Source of the DNA: JAGBWK01 sp964490275
GTDB lineage: Bacteria > Bacteroidota > Bacteroidia > Bacteroidales > Muribaculaceae
Length of the DNA: 17,649 nt
Assembly: GCA_964490275.1 (NCBI GenBank)
Contig: CAZBBL010000028.1
Coordinates: 1 to 17,649, forward strand
Reading direction: 5' to 3'
Part shown: positions 7,224 to 13,652 of the stretch, one piece after another
How the letters are laid out: every line of letters starts with the position of its first letter
How positions within the stretch are numbered: position 1 is the first letter of the stretch
Translations under genes and position numbers: made by a program
Notes under the pieces: generated by a model
Database searches by the model: none
What the model saw: only the letters and a program-made list of their open reading frames with translations
Told to the model about the DNA's origin: nothing

Positions 7224-8255
7224 TTAAGATTTGACACTATTGCCGTTGTCGGCTTCGTCGGCCGATTGCTCGGTGGACTGCTCGACCGGTTTGGTGTCTT
7301 CTACAAATTTATATGCGGCGTCAAACGAGCGAATGTTGTCGTCGCGCAATGGGGTTACTTTGGCAAATTTTACGTAGTCGGCGATTTCGAGAATCTGTTG
7401 CATCAAATCTTTCGACATTTTTGTTTGTTCGTTGGATTTCAATGCTTTGATAATCTGAGCTGAGGTCATTTCCATAGCGTTGATGCCGAAACGATTGTCG
7501 ATATATTCGCGCAAGATGTCGGTAAGCTCGGTATAGAAGGCTTTTTCTTGGCCTTTCTCCCAAAGTTGCTCTGACTTGAGTTGGTTGAGCTGTCTGATAG
7601 CCAAATCGTAAGGGGGAATGACTTTGCGTTTTGGTTTAACTTCGATTTTGATGCGCTTGGAGAAAATCAGGTAAGCGCAAATTGCTCCGATAATTATCAG
7701 TATGCCTAATAAAATCAATACCCAATTGTCGGTTATGAAGTCGGGAATCCAGTCAAACCATTTCGACTTAATCTCTTCGGTGGGCGCTTCGCCAATCATT
7801 GGGTCGTCTTCTTTGACGTCGACCGGCACTACTTTGAGTGTCAGCTCGTTGCCAAAGACGGTATCGTTGCCGTTAACATAAGCGATTGGGGGAATGGTAT
7901 AAGCGCCCGAGTCGAATGATTGTATCAGATATTGAGCTTTGATTTCGTTGCCTCCTTCGGGGAGCTGTCGTGAGGATATTTGAGGAGCTCTGTCGCTTAC
8001 CAATTCTACTTCTTTTGGCAAGCTGTCGGGCGAAAAAATCAATTGGCCGGGCGTAGCAGCGTGGTCGACAACGGTGACATTCACTCCGGTTTGGCGTCCC
8101 ATTGTGATGTAGGCAGAGTCGAGCGTCACTTTAATGCGAGGAGTGTCGGCGAAGGCCGGCTGTGCCATAGCCGTAACGGCTATAGTGGCGGCTATCAGCC
8201 GAAAAGCTCTACTGATTTTTCTAATAGGCCCGTTGTGAGATATCGTAAGTTTCAT
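7224..8255 (-). CDS. BatD-like single-pass membrane protein of the Bat operon
   Basis: This 343-residue protein has a long basic-then-hydrophobic signal peptide (1-36, cleaved near AFA|DT), a periplasmic beta-rich domain (38-145) that resembles the Ig-like modules of BatD, a Trp-rich juxtamembrane stretch (KWFDWIPDFITDNW, 165-178), one membrane helix (179-198), and a cytoplasmic helical domain (205-320). In the latter, FYTELTDILREYIDNRFGIN and MTSAQIIKAL look like the DUF4381-type domain found beside MoxR, DUF58 and VWA genes. I infer that it links periplasmic sensing to the cytoplasmic MoxR/DUF58 pair. The tail after 322 is rich in Glu, Ser and Asp and probably disordered. It starts 7 bases after the DUF58 gene stop and ends 11 bases before batA. 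Confidence 0.85.
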   Translation of the reverse strand: MKLTISHNGPIRKISRAFRLIAATIAVTAMAQPAFADTPRIKVTLDSAYITMGRQTGVNVTVVDHAATPGQLIFSPDSLPKEVELVSDRAPQISSRQLPEGGNEIKAQYLIQSFDSGAYTIPPIAYVNGNDTVFGNELTLKVVPVDVKEDDPMIGEAPTEEIKSKWFDWIPDFITDNWVLILLGILIIIGAICAYLIFSKRIKIEVKPKRKVIPPYDLAIRQLNQLKSEQLWEKGQEKAFYTELTDILREYIDNRFGINAMEMTSAQIIKALKSNEQTKMSKDLMQQILEIADYVKFAKVTPLRDDNIRSFDAAYKFVEDTKPVEQSTEQSADEADNGNSVKS

Positions 8256-8262
8256 TTTGCAA

Positions 8263-9138
8263 CTATCTTATTTTTTTGCGGGTGAAGAGCCCCATTAATG
8301 CGGTCACATAGTCTTCATCGGTAGGTATTGAAGCGAAGTCGATTCGATTTTTTCGCATCAGCTCGTTCATTGACTGCTGTGATTGATACCACCAGCGGCT
8401 ATAGGCTTTTCTGACTTTTTCAGACGAGGTGTTGACCCATTTGGTTGCTCCGGTTTCCAAATCGCGGAATCTGGCGAGACCTACGTTGGGTAGCTGTGCA
8501 TCGCGTTTGTCGTAGACTTGTATGGAGTAGACGTCGTGGCGATTTGCAGCGATAGTGAGTGCTTTGGAGTAGTCGCCCGAGTCGATAAAGTCTGATATAA
8601 TAAATGTGGTGCAGCGTTTTTTCATCGCGTCAGTGAAATAGCGTAAAGCCATAGCTATGTCGGTGCCACTGCTGCTTGGGGTGAAGTCGAGAAGCTCGCG
8701 TATGATTAGCAAGATGTGTTTGAGACCTTTCTTCGGGGGGATGAACTTCTCGATTTTGTCAGAGAAAAATATGACGCCGATTTTGTCGTTGTTTTGGATG
8801 GCGGAAAAGGCGATGGTAGCCGCAATTTCGGCTATAATTTCGCGTTTTTCTGCACCTATAGCGCCAAAGAGTCGGCTTGCCGAAACGTCAATCAGCAACA
8901 TCACTGTCAGCTCGCGCTCTTCTTCGTAGACCTTTACGTAGGGGTGATTGTGTCGAGCAGTGACGTTCCAATCAATATCGCGGATGTCGTCGCCATATTG
9001 ATATTCTCTTACTTCGGAGAAGGTCATACCACGACCTTTGAAGGCCGAATGATATTCGCCCGCGAATATGTTGCTTGACAATCCGCGAGTTTTTATTTCA
9101 ATCCTTCTTACCTTTTTAAGGAGTTCGTTAGCGTCCAT
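8263..9138 (-). CDS. DUF58 family VWA-like protein
   Basis: A 291-residue cytoplasmic protein with the DUF58 hallmark at residues 34-71: F-K-G-R-G-M-T-F-S-E-V-R-E-Y-Q-Y-G-D-D, then IRDIDWNVTARHNHPYVKVY. A VWA-like Rossmann fold follows (78-210), with metal-site residues D-V-S-A-S at 84-88, SSGTDIAMAL at 156-165 and ISDFID at 181-186. It has no membrane segment, unlike many longer DUF58 proteins. DUF58 genes nearly always sit beside a MoxR ATPase, as here, and are thought to work with it in metal-cofactor loading or complex remodelling, although the substrate is not known. It follows moxR after 82 bases, the widest gap inside the Bat operon, where an inverted repeat is found. Confidence 0.93.
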   Translation of the reverse strand: MDANELLKKVRRIEIKTRGLSSNIFAGEYHSAFKGRGMTFSEVREYQYGDDIRDIDWNVTARHNHPYVKVYEEERELTVMLLIDVSASRLFGAIGAEKREIIAEIAATIAFSAIQNNDKIGVIFFSDKIEKFIPPKKGLKHILLIIRELLDFTPSSSGTDIAMALRYFTDAMKKRCTTFIISDFIDSGDYSKALTIAANRHDVYSIQVYDKRDAQLPNVGLARFRDLETGATKWVNTSSEKVRKAYSRWWYQSQQSMNELMRKNRIDFASIPTDEDYVTALMGLFTRKKIR

Positions 9139-9155
9139 CGGTGTGTGATTAATTC

Positions 9156-9214
9156 AGAAACAAGTTTGTGCTACTATCGAGCGAGGTTTTCACCTATGCT
9201 CTGAGATTGTTTCT
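9156..9214. repeat. Inverted repeat between the MoxR and DUF58 genes
   Basis: AGAAACAA (9156-9163) and TTGTTTCT (9207-9214) are exact reverse complements separated by 43 bases, filling most of the 82-base gap between the two genes. In RNA the arms could close a large loop. It may be an mRNA processing or stability element that sets different levels for the two genes. With only 8 AT-rich pairs and a long loop it could also be chance. Confidence 0.35.
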
Positions 9215-9220
9215 AACCGA

Positions 9221-10216
9221 TTAGGGCACTTCTACTTTGTCGAGAATATTGGTGATAATCTCGTCGGCAGTGATGTTGTTGGCTTCGGCTTCGTAGGTCA
9301 GACCGATACGATGGCGCATCACGTCGTGGCAAACGGCACGCACGTCTTCGGGAATCACGTAGCCACGGCGATTCAAGAACGCATAAGCGCGAGCTGCTTT
9401 GGCCAATGAGATTGAGGCACGAGGCGAGGCTCCGTAGGCGATGATTGTTGCCAAATCGTTGAGACCTGCATCTTTGGGGAAGCGGGTAGCGAACACGATG
9501 TCGACGATATATTTTTCGATTTTTTCGTCGATATAAATTTGCTCGACGATTTTTTGTGCTTGAAGTATTTCTTCGGGGCGTACCAACGGAACGATTTTGG
9601 CCTTCTCGTTTGAAATGTTTTGGCGGATGATTACTTTTTCCTCTTCACGCGACGGGTAGCCGATGACTACTTTCAGAAGGAAACGGTCGACTTGTGCCTC
9701 GGGCAGTGGGTAGGTGCCTTCTTGTTCGATGGGGTTTTGTGTGGCCATTACCAAGAATGGGTCGTCGAGGCCGAAGGTTGAGTCGCCGATAGTCACTTGG
9801 TGCTCTTGCATAGCTTCGAGCAATGCGCTTTGCACTTTTGCCGGGGCACGGTTGATTTCATCGGCCAATACGAAGTTGGCGAAGATAGGGCCGCGTTTCA
9901 CCTGGAACTGCTCTTTTTGGACAGAATAGACCATTGTACCGATGACATCGGCAGGGAGCAAGTCGGGGGTGAACTGTATGCGGCTGTATTTTGCGTCGAT
10001 AAGTTGCGACAATGTTTTTATTGCAAGCGTCTTGGCAAGACCGGGAACACCTTCCAAAAGGATGTGTCCGTTAGACAATAATGCGATTAGCAATGAATCA
10101 ATCAAATGCTTTTGACCAACAATTGTTTGGTCCATTCCTTTGACTATTAAATCGACAAAATTGTGATTGCTTGCAACGATTTCGTTTAGATCTCGGATGT
10201 TAACCGTTTCACTCAT
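9221..10216 (-). CDS. MoxR family AAA+ ATPase
   Basis: A 331-residue cytoplasmic ATPase of the MoxR family (AAA_3 domain plus C-terminal lid). Walker A is GVPGLAKT at 56-63, Walker B is FVLADEIN at 115-122 with D119 and E120, sensor 1 is ATQNP at 158-162, and the sensor 2 region is GASPRAS at 262-268. The conserved LPEAQVDRFL stretch (171-180) is also present. MoxR proteins act as chaperone-like remodelling ATPases with VWA-domain partners, here most likely the DUF58, BatA and BatB products encoded just downstream. Length and motifs are all normal. It is the first gene of the Bat operon and has a promoter-like box about 70 bases upstream. Its specific substrate is not known. Confidence 0.96.
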   Translation of the reverse strand: MSETVNIRDLNEIVASNHNFVDLIVKGMDQTIVGQKHLIDSLLIALLSNGHILLEGVPGLAKTLAIKTLSQLIDAKYSRIQFTPDLLPADVIGTMVYSVQKEQFQVKRGPIFANFVLADEINRAPAKVQSALLEAMQEHQVTIGDSTFGLDDPFLVMATQNPIEQEGTYPLPEAQVDRFLLKVVIGYPSREEEKVIIRQNISNEKAKIVPLVRPEEILQAQKIVEQIYIDEKIEKYIVDIVFATRFPKDAGLNDLATIIAYGASPRASISLAKAARAYAFLNRRGYVIPEDVRAVCHDVMRHRIGLTYEAEANNITADEIITNILDKVEVP

Positions 10217-10284
10217 GTTGTTTTATATTTAATGATATAATTCTACTGTATAAGATGGCCCACTCTACGGGCTATATTCATCAG

Positions 10285-10292
10285 CAAAATTA
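10285..10292 (-). promoter_or_regulatory. Bacteroidota -7 box (TAATTTTG) for the Bat operon
   Basis: TAATTTTG on the minus strand matches TAnnTTTG exactly. It would start transcription roughly 60 bases before the moxR start codon. At the normal spacing upstream the sequence is TTCA, a weak -33 element. The resulting leader would contain a short hairpin with arms GCCC and GGGC at 10258-10272. The rest of the gap between the HU-LysM gene and moxR holds only AT-rich sequence. Confidence 0.55.
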
Positions 10293-10324
10293 TATATTAA
10301 ACAACCGATATGTGAAAAATAGTT

Positions 10325-10343
10325 GTTAATTTTATTTATTAAC
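10325..10343 (-). terminator. Weak hairpin after the HU-LysM gene
   Basis: GTTAAT and ATTAAC form six pairs around a seven-base loop, 20 bases past the stop of the HU-LysM gene. On the minus strand the stem is followed after a few bases by five T. The stem is AT-rich, so this is at best a leaky terminator ahead of the Bat operon promoter. Confidence 0.3.
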
Positions 10344-10362
10344 TCGTAATGCGACGTTTAAA

Positions 10363-11472
10363 TTATCTAAAACGTGAGTATATTTCACCGGCAAGCTTGT
10401 TTGCACGCTCGATGCTTTGCGGATTGTTTTTGTCGATGCCATATTTTTCGGCCGGTGGAATTACTACGACGGTATTAGGTTCGATGCGGTCGGGGTTGTC
10501 GAGTATTGCGCTGTTTTCCTGATAGATATAAACCCAAAACTCGTAGCGTCCGTAGTGGCGACGAGCCATTTTTGTGAGGAAATTACCGGCGGTGACAGTT
10601 TCTGTCACTTGTGGTTGCTCTTCGGGTTGCTTATCGGCTTGAGTTTCAGTTGGCTGAACTTGTGTTTGGGTCGGTTGGGCCGATTTTGTTTCAACTTCGG
10701 TGCTCGTTGGCTCTTTAACCTCGGTTGGCGTGGCTTGTTCTTCTACTTTTGTAGTAGTCGCTTCGGCTGTATCGTTGGCCTGCGACAAGAGATAGTAGGT
10801 GATTGCAGCTCCGATTATCGCTCCGATGATAAAAGCTGTGATTAGTGCCCACAGTCGGTAGCCGTGTCGTTGCGAGTGTTGATTATCCTCTATGTCGTCA
10901 TCAACGTCGTTCTCGATGACGCCCTCGTCGGTGTTGTCGTTTTCTGCTATTTCATCAACCACTGCCGGCTCTGTAGATTCGCCTGATTCATGCAATGCAG
11001 TTTCATTAGTTTCTTCAGCTTCCTCCGAAGTGAGCTCTTCTGCGACAGCTTCTTCTGCAACAACCTCTTCGGGCTTTGATTCTTTGATGGTAGTCTCAAC
11101 CTCGATTTCTTTTTCAGCGTTGTCATCGGCCGATTGAGCTTTTTCGCTATATAATGACGGGCTATCGTTGTCGGTGATACCTTGCGAGAGTATCTCGTCG
11201 GTTACATCGTCGTCGAGCTCTTCAGGTTGGAAAAACGAAAAAGGTTCGTTGACAGTGTCGGCGAGAGTGGCGTCGGGTTGAAACAGCGTTTTGCCGTTTT
11301 CTCCGACCATAAAGGTGCCGAGCCCTTTTATTTTTACCGATTTGTCATCTTTAAGAGCTTCAGCAATTGAGCGAAACATTTCGTGGACAAACTGCTCGCA
11401 GAAATCAGTTTTATATCCTGTGGCTTTGGCAAGGTTAGCCGCAAATTGCGATATGGTAATTTTTTCGTTCAT
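10363..11472 (-). CDS. HU-like domain, membrane segment and LysM-like domain in one protein
   Basis: The 369-residue product has an N-terminal HU/IHF-like fold (1-85: ISQFAANLAKATGY helix, then VKIKGLGTFMV strands), a long acidic linker (86-200), a basic stop signal and a single membrane helix (206-229), a Thr/Gln/Glu-rich stretch (232-292), and a C-terminal LysM-like domain (about 291-340: VTETVTAGNFLTKMARRHYG, then NSAILDNPDRI and NTVVVIPP). The positive-inside rule (QRHGYR before the helix) puts the HU part in the cytoplasm and the LysM part in the periplasm. LysM domains usually bind peptidoglycan, so it may tie DNA or a DNA-associated complex to the wall. That role is inference; the HU part may instead serve protein contacts. 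It follows the small HU gene by three bases. Confidence 0.85.
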   Translation of the reverse strand: MNEKITISQFAANLAKATGYKTDFCEQFVHEMFRSIAEALKDDKSVKIKGLGTFMVGENGKTLFQPDATLADTVNEPFSFFQPEELDDDVTDEILSQGITDNDSPSLYSEKAQSADDNAEKEIEVETTIKESKPEEVVAEEAVAEELTSEEAEETNETALHESGESTEPAVVDEIAENDNTDEGVIENDVDDDIEDNQHSQRHGYRLWALITAFIIGAIIGAAITYYLLSQANDTAEATTTKVEEQATPTEVKEPTSTEVETKSAQPTQTQVQPTETQADKQPEEQPQVTETVTAGNFLTKMARRHYGRYEFWVYIYQENSAILDNPDRIEPNTVVVIPPAEKYGIDKNNPQSIERANKLAGEIYSRFR

Positions 11473-11475
11473 CGT

Positions 11476-11757
11476 TTATTCGTTGGCGGCTATATGTTTG
11501 TTGAGGATATTGCTTGGAGTAAACTCTACTTCGATGCATGGTGGCATGAGCATGTGCTTACCTGTTGAGATGTCGGTAATGATTGATTCGTCGTGTTTTA
11601 CTGTGCTGAATGAGCCGAATGATGGGAGCATAAGTGTGTCGCCTTCAGAAAGCAAATCGGCGATAGCTGTAGTGACCGACTGCAAAAGCGAGGCGGTCTC
11701 TTTATAGTCGAGCGAAGTTTTTTTCGCGAGTTTTGTGACGTATTGTTTGTGTTCCAT
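11476..11757 (-). CDS. HU family DNA-binding protein
   Basis: A 93-residue protein with an HU-like fold: helices at KQYVTKLAKKTSLDYKETAS and TTAIADLLSEGD, followed by the TLMLPSFGSFSTVKH strand-turn that matches the usual GxGxF region in HU proteins. I choose the start at 11757 (MEHKQYV) rather than an upstream in-frame ATG at 11811, because the -7 box of a good promoter lies at 11778-11785, inside the longer version. The usual long DNA-contacting arm is atypical, with few basic residues, so its DNA binding may differ from true HU. It is probably co-transcribed with the HU-LysM gene, three bases downstream. It may pair with that protein's HU domain; this is a guess from position. Confidence 0.85.
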   Translation of the reverse strand: MEHKQYVTKLAKKTSLDYKETASLLQSVTTAIADLLSEGDTLMLPSFGSFSTVKHDESIITDISTGKHMLMPPCIEVEFTPSNILNKHIAANE

Positions 11758-11777
11758 TGTGATGTAATCGCAAGTTG

Positions 11778-11808
11778 CAAAGTTAACAATTAAGGCCGAT
11801 ATGGCCAA
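11778..11808 (-). promoter_or_regulatory. Bacteroidota promoter for the HU and HU-LysM genes
   Basis: On the minus strand a TTG (11806-11808), a 20-base spacer and TAACTTTG (11778-11785) match the Bacteroidota pattern TTG, 19-20 bases, TAnnTTTG. Transcription should begin near 11771, leaving a leader of about 14 bases before the start at 11757. The spacer contains GGCC-ATATC-GGCC, a short hairpin or possible binding site. The promoter lies directly after the umuC stop codon. Confidence 0.68.
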
Positions 11809-11816
11809 CATTATCT

Positions 11817-13085
11817 TTATGATGTTTTTACTGTGATGATGTCGGATAGGCGGGTTGAGTAAAGAGGGGAGAGCTCTTCTTGCTTGACTCTTTGGCGATT
11901 TGGAGTTGTGGTTGCCAAGTGGAGCTTGTCGGTAGCGGTATCGCTATTGTTGATGCGGTCGATGACATCCATCAGTCGCCGACGTTTTTCACGCTCTCCG
12001 GCAGTGGCAAAGAGGCTTTGTTGGACGGCATTGCGACTTACGATGTCGGTGACCATCACGCCGGCTCTTTTGTAGGCGTATCCTTTGCGGAAGGTCTTCG
12101 CCAATAGCCGTAGTGCTGAGTCGGTAAGCGTAAGCGTGTCGTCGGTTGCTTCGTCGAGTTCGATTGTAGCATTGCCGCAGTGTTGTGGCAGGTCGGGACG
12201 AAATGAATTGGTATGAATAAATATTGTGACCGTTTTAGCGCAGCCATGTTGCTTGCGAAGCTTGCGTGAGATGTTGTCGGCAAAATATGAGAGAGCTTCT
12301 CGCAGGGGCTCGATGTCGGTGAATGCTTGCGAAAACGAGCGTGTGCAACAAATTTGTTTGCGGTCGGGCTCTACAAATTCAAGGTCGATGCATGGAGTGC
12401 CGTTGAGTTCGCTCCATGTGCGTTGGCCGTTAATGTTGAGTATCTTTCTGACTTTGGGTAGAGGCGTGTCGGCAAATTGAGCGGCGGTTTCGATGCCATA
12501 CTCCTTAAGCTTTACAGCCAACCGCCGACCGATGCCCCAGACATCGGATATCGGAGTCATTTCGAGCGCTTTGCGCCGCTTTTGCTCATTGTCGATGACG
12601 CATACCGCACGATAACCTTTATATTTCTTTGCGAAGTGAGAGGCTATCTTTGCAAGCGTTTTAGTAGGCGCAATGCCAAGCGATGTGGGAATGCCGACAT
12701 CGCGACGTACGCGAGTGACAATCTGTCGGCCTATGGATTCCAGCTCGTTGTCGTTCCACGGAGAGAAATCTATAAAGCATTCGTCGACAGAGTAAATCTC
12801 GATTTCAGGCACTATCGATGCTATTGTCGACATCACTCGCGACGATATATCGCCATAAAGGCGGTGGTTGCCCGACAATGTCGTTACGTTGTATCGCTCT
12901 ATAAGCTTTTTTACCTGGAAAACAGGTATTCCTCGGGTAATACCCAATGCTTTTGCTTCGTTTGACATAGCGACTGCGCAGCCGTCGTTGTTGCTCATGA
13001 CAACTACGGGGCGGTCGGTGAGGTCGGGCCGAAATATCCGCTCACACGACACAAAAAAATTGTTGCAGTCGATAAGTCCTACCAT
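11817..13085 (-). CDS. umuC: Y-family DNA polymerase, UmuC type (DNA polymerase V catalytic subunit)
   Basis: This 422-residue protein has all the marks of a Y-family translesion polymerase. The catalytic metal ligands are D6 in GLIDCNNFFVSCE and D101-E102 in YSVDECFIDF. The finger region SNNDGCAVAMSNEAKALGI and the helix-hairpin-helix at 177-190 (ISDVWGIGRRLA) are typical. The little-finger domain spans about 235-350. QQSLF at 355-359 fits a sliding-clamp binding motif, and the C-terminus (360-422) resembles DUF4113, common in UmuC proteins. It copies across DNA lesions with low fidelity, as a complex with processed UmuD. The gene begins 3 bases after umuD stops. Length and motifs are complete, so it should be active. 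Confidence 0.95.
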   Translation of the reverse strand: MVGLIDCNNFFVSCERIFRPDLTDRPVVVMSNNDGCAVAMSNEAKALGITRGIPVFQVKKLIERYNVTTLSGNHRLYGDISSRVMSTIASIVPEIEIYSVDECFIDFSPWNDNELESIGRQIVTRVRRDVGIPTSLGIAPTKTLAKIASHFAKKYKGYRAVCVIDNEQKRRKALEMTPISDVWGIGRRLAVKLKEYGIETAAQFADTPLPKVRKILNINGQRTWSELNGTPCIDLEFVEPDRKQICCTRSFSQAFTDIEPLREALSYFADNISRKLRKQHGCAKTVTIFIHTNSFRPDLPQHCGNATIELDEATDDTLTLTDSALRLLAKTFRKGYAYKRAGVMVTDIVSRNAVQQSLFATAGEREKRRRLMDVIDRINNSDTATDKLHLATTTPNRQRVKQEELSPLYSTRLSDIITVKTS

Positions 13086-13088
13086 TGT

Positions 13089-13559
13089 TTATTGCATTCG
13101 GCGACGACGCTTGCGTTTTATAGTATGGGTGACTACGCCCCATATAGAGAAGCGATTGTCGGGTGTTACCATTATCGGGTCGAACGACTCGTTGGCGGGT
13201 ATCAACCATACACGGTCGGGCTCTATCTTGATGCGTTTGAGCGTAAACTCTCCGTCGACACAGCATACGGCCAAATCGCCATCCTCGGGTTGAAGCGAGC
13301 GGTCGATGACGAGCAAGTCGCCCTCTTCGATGCCTTCGTCTATCATTGAGTCGCCCGACACTTTCCCGAAGAATGTAGCTGCGGGGTGCTTGACTATCTC
13401 ATTGTTGAGGTCGATTGATTCGCTTATGTATTCTTGAGCCGGAGAGGGGAATCCGGCCTGAATACCGTGCTCGGCATAGGGTAGGGCCATGTGAGTAGAG
13501 GTGTCGGCGGCTACGATCTCGAGAGTTATATCAGATTTATGTGGCTTGTTGTCTTGCAT
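13089..13559 (-). CDS. umuD: UmuD-like S24 peptidase, polymerase V accessory subunit
   Basis: The 156-residue protein is a LexA/UmuD-type self-cleaving protease without a DNA-binding domain. The likely cleavage site is A35-G36 in HGIQAGFPSPAQEY. The catalytic serine is S71 in VSGDSMID and the catalytic lysine is K108 in EFTLKRI. RecA filaments normally trigger cleavage, giving the form that joins UmuC. The C-terminal tail KRKRRRRMQ is unusually basic and might contact DNA or be an extension outside the fold. The start at 13559 lies only 21 bases after a terminator-like hairpin, and I see no TAnnTTTG box close by, so how it is switched on is unclear. umuC follows after three bases. Confidence 0.93.
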   Translation of the reverse strand: MQDNKPHKSDITLEIVAADTSTHMALPYAEHGIQAGFPSPAQEYISESIDLNNEIVKHPAATFFGKVSGDSMIDEGIEEGDLLVIDRSLQPEDGDLAVCCVDGEFTLKRIKIEPDRVWLIPANESFDPIMVTPDNRFSIWGVVTHTIKRKRRRRMQ

Positions 13560-13580
13560 TGTTGCGATGGCGTTAGATTG

Positions 13581-13616
13581 AAAAGCCCGACAGGACGTGG
13601 CCTGCCGGGGCTTTTT
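13581..13616 (-). terminator. Hairpin terminator after proS, next to the umuD start
   Basis: On the minus strand the stem runs GCCCCGGCAGG, loop CCACGT, CCTGTCGGGC, with one mismatch and one bulge, followed by TTTTC. Runs of A and T lie on both sides, so it could act in both directions. It lies 36 bases past the proS stop and should end that transcript. Because it also lies 21 bases before umuD it could double as an attenuator for umuDC. Confidence 0.72.
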
Positions 13617-13652
13617 ATGTCGATGCTCGACCGTTGATTGTCGGTTGTAGTA

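Noticed and set aside
11758..11811. Longer start for the small HU gene
   Set aside because: The extension covers a well-formed promoter, and the HU fold begins right after the later ATG.
11817..13559. umuDC as part of a mobile element
   Set aside because: Such pairs are often carried on mobile DNA, but here no mobility gene, flanking repeat or change in composition is seen, and housekeeping genes lie on both sides.
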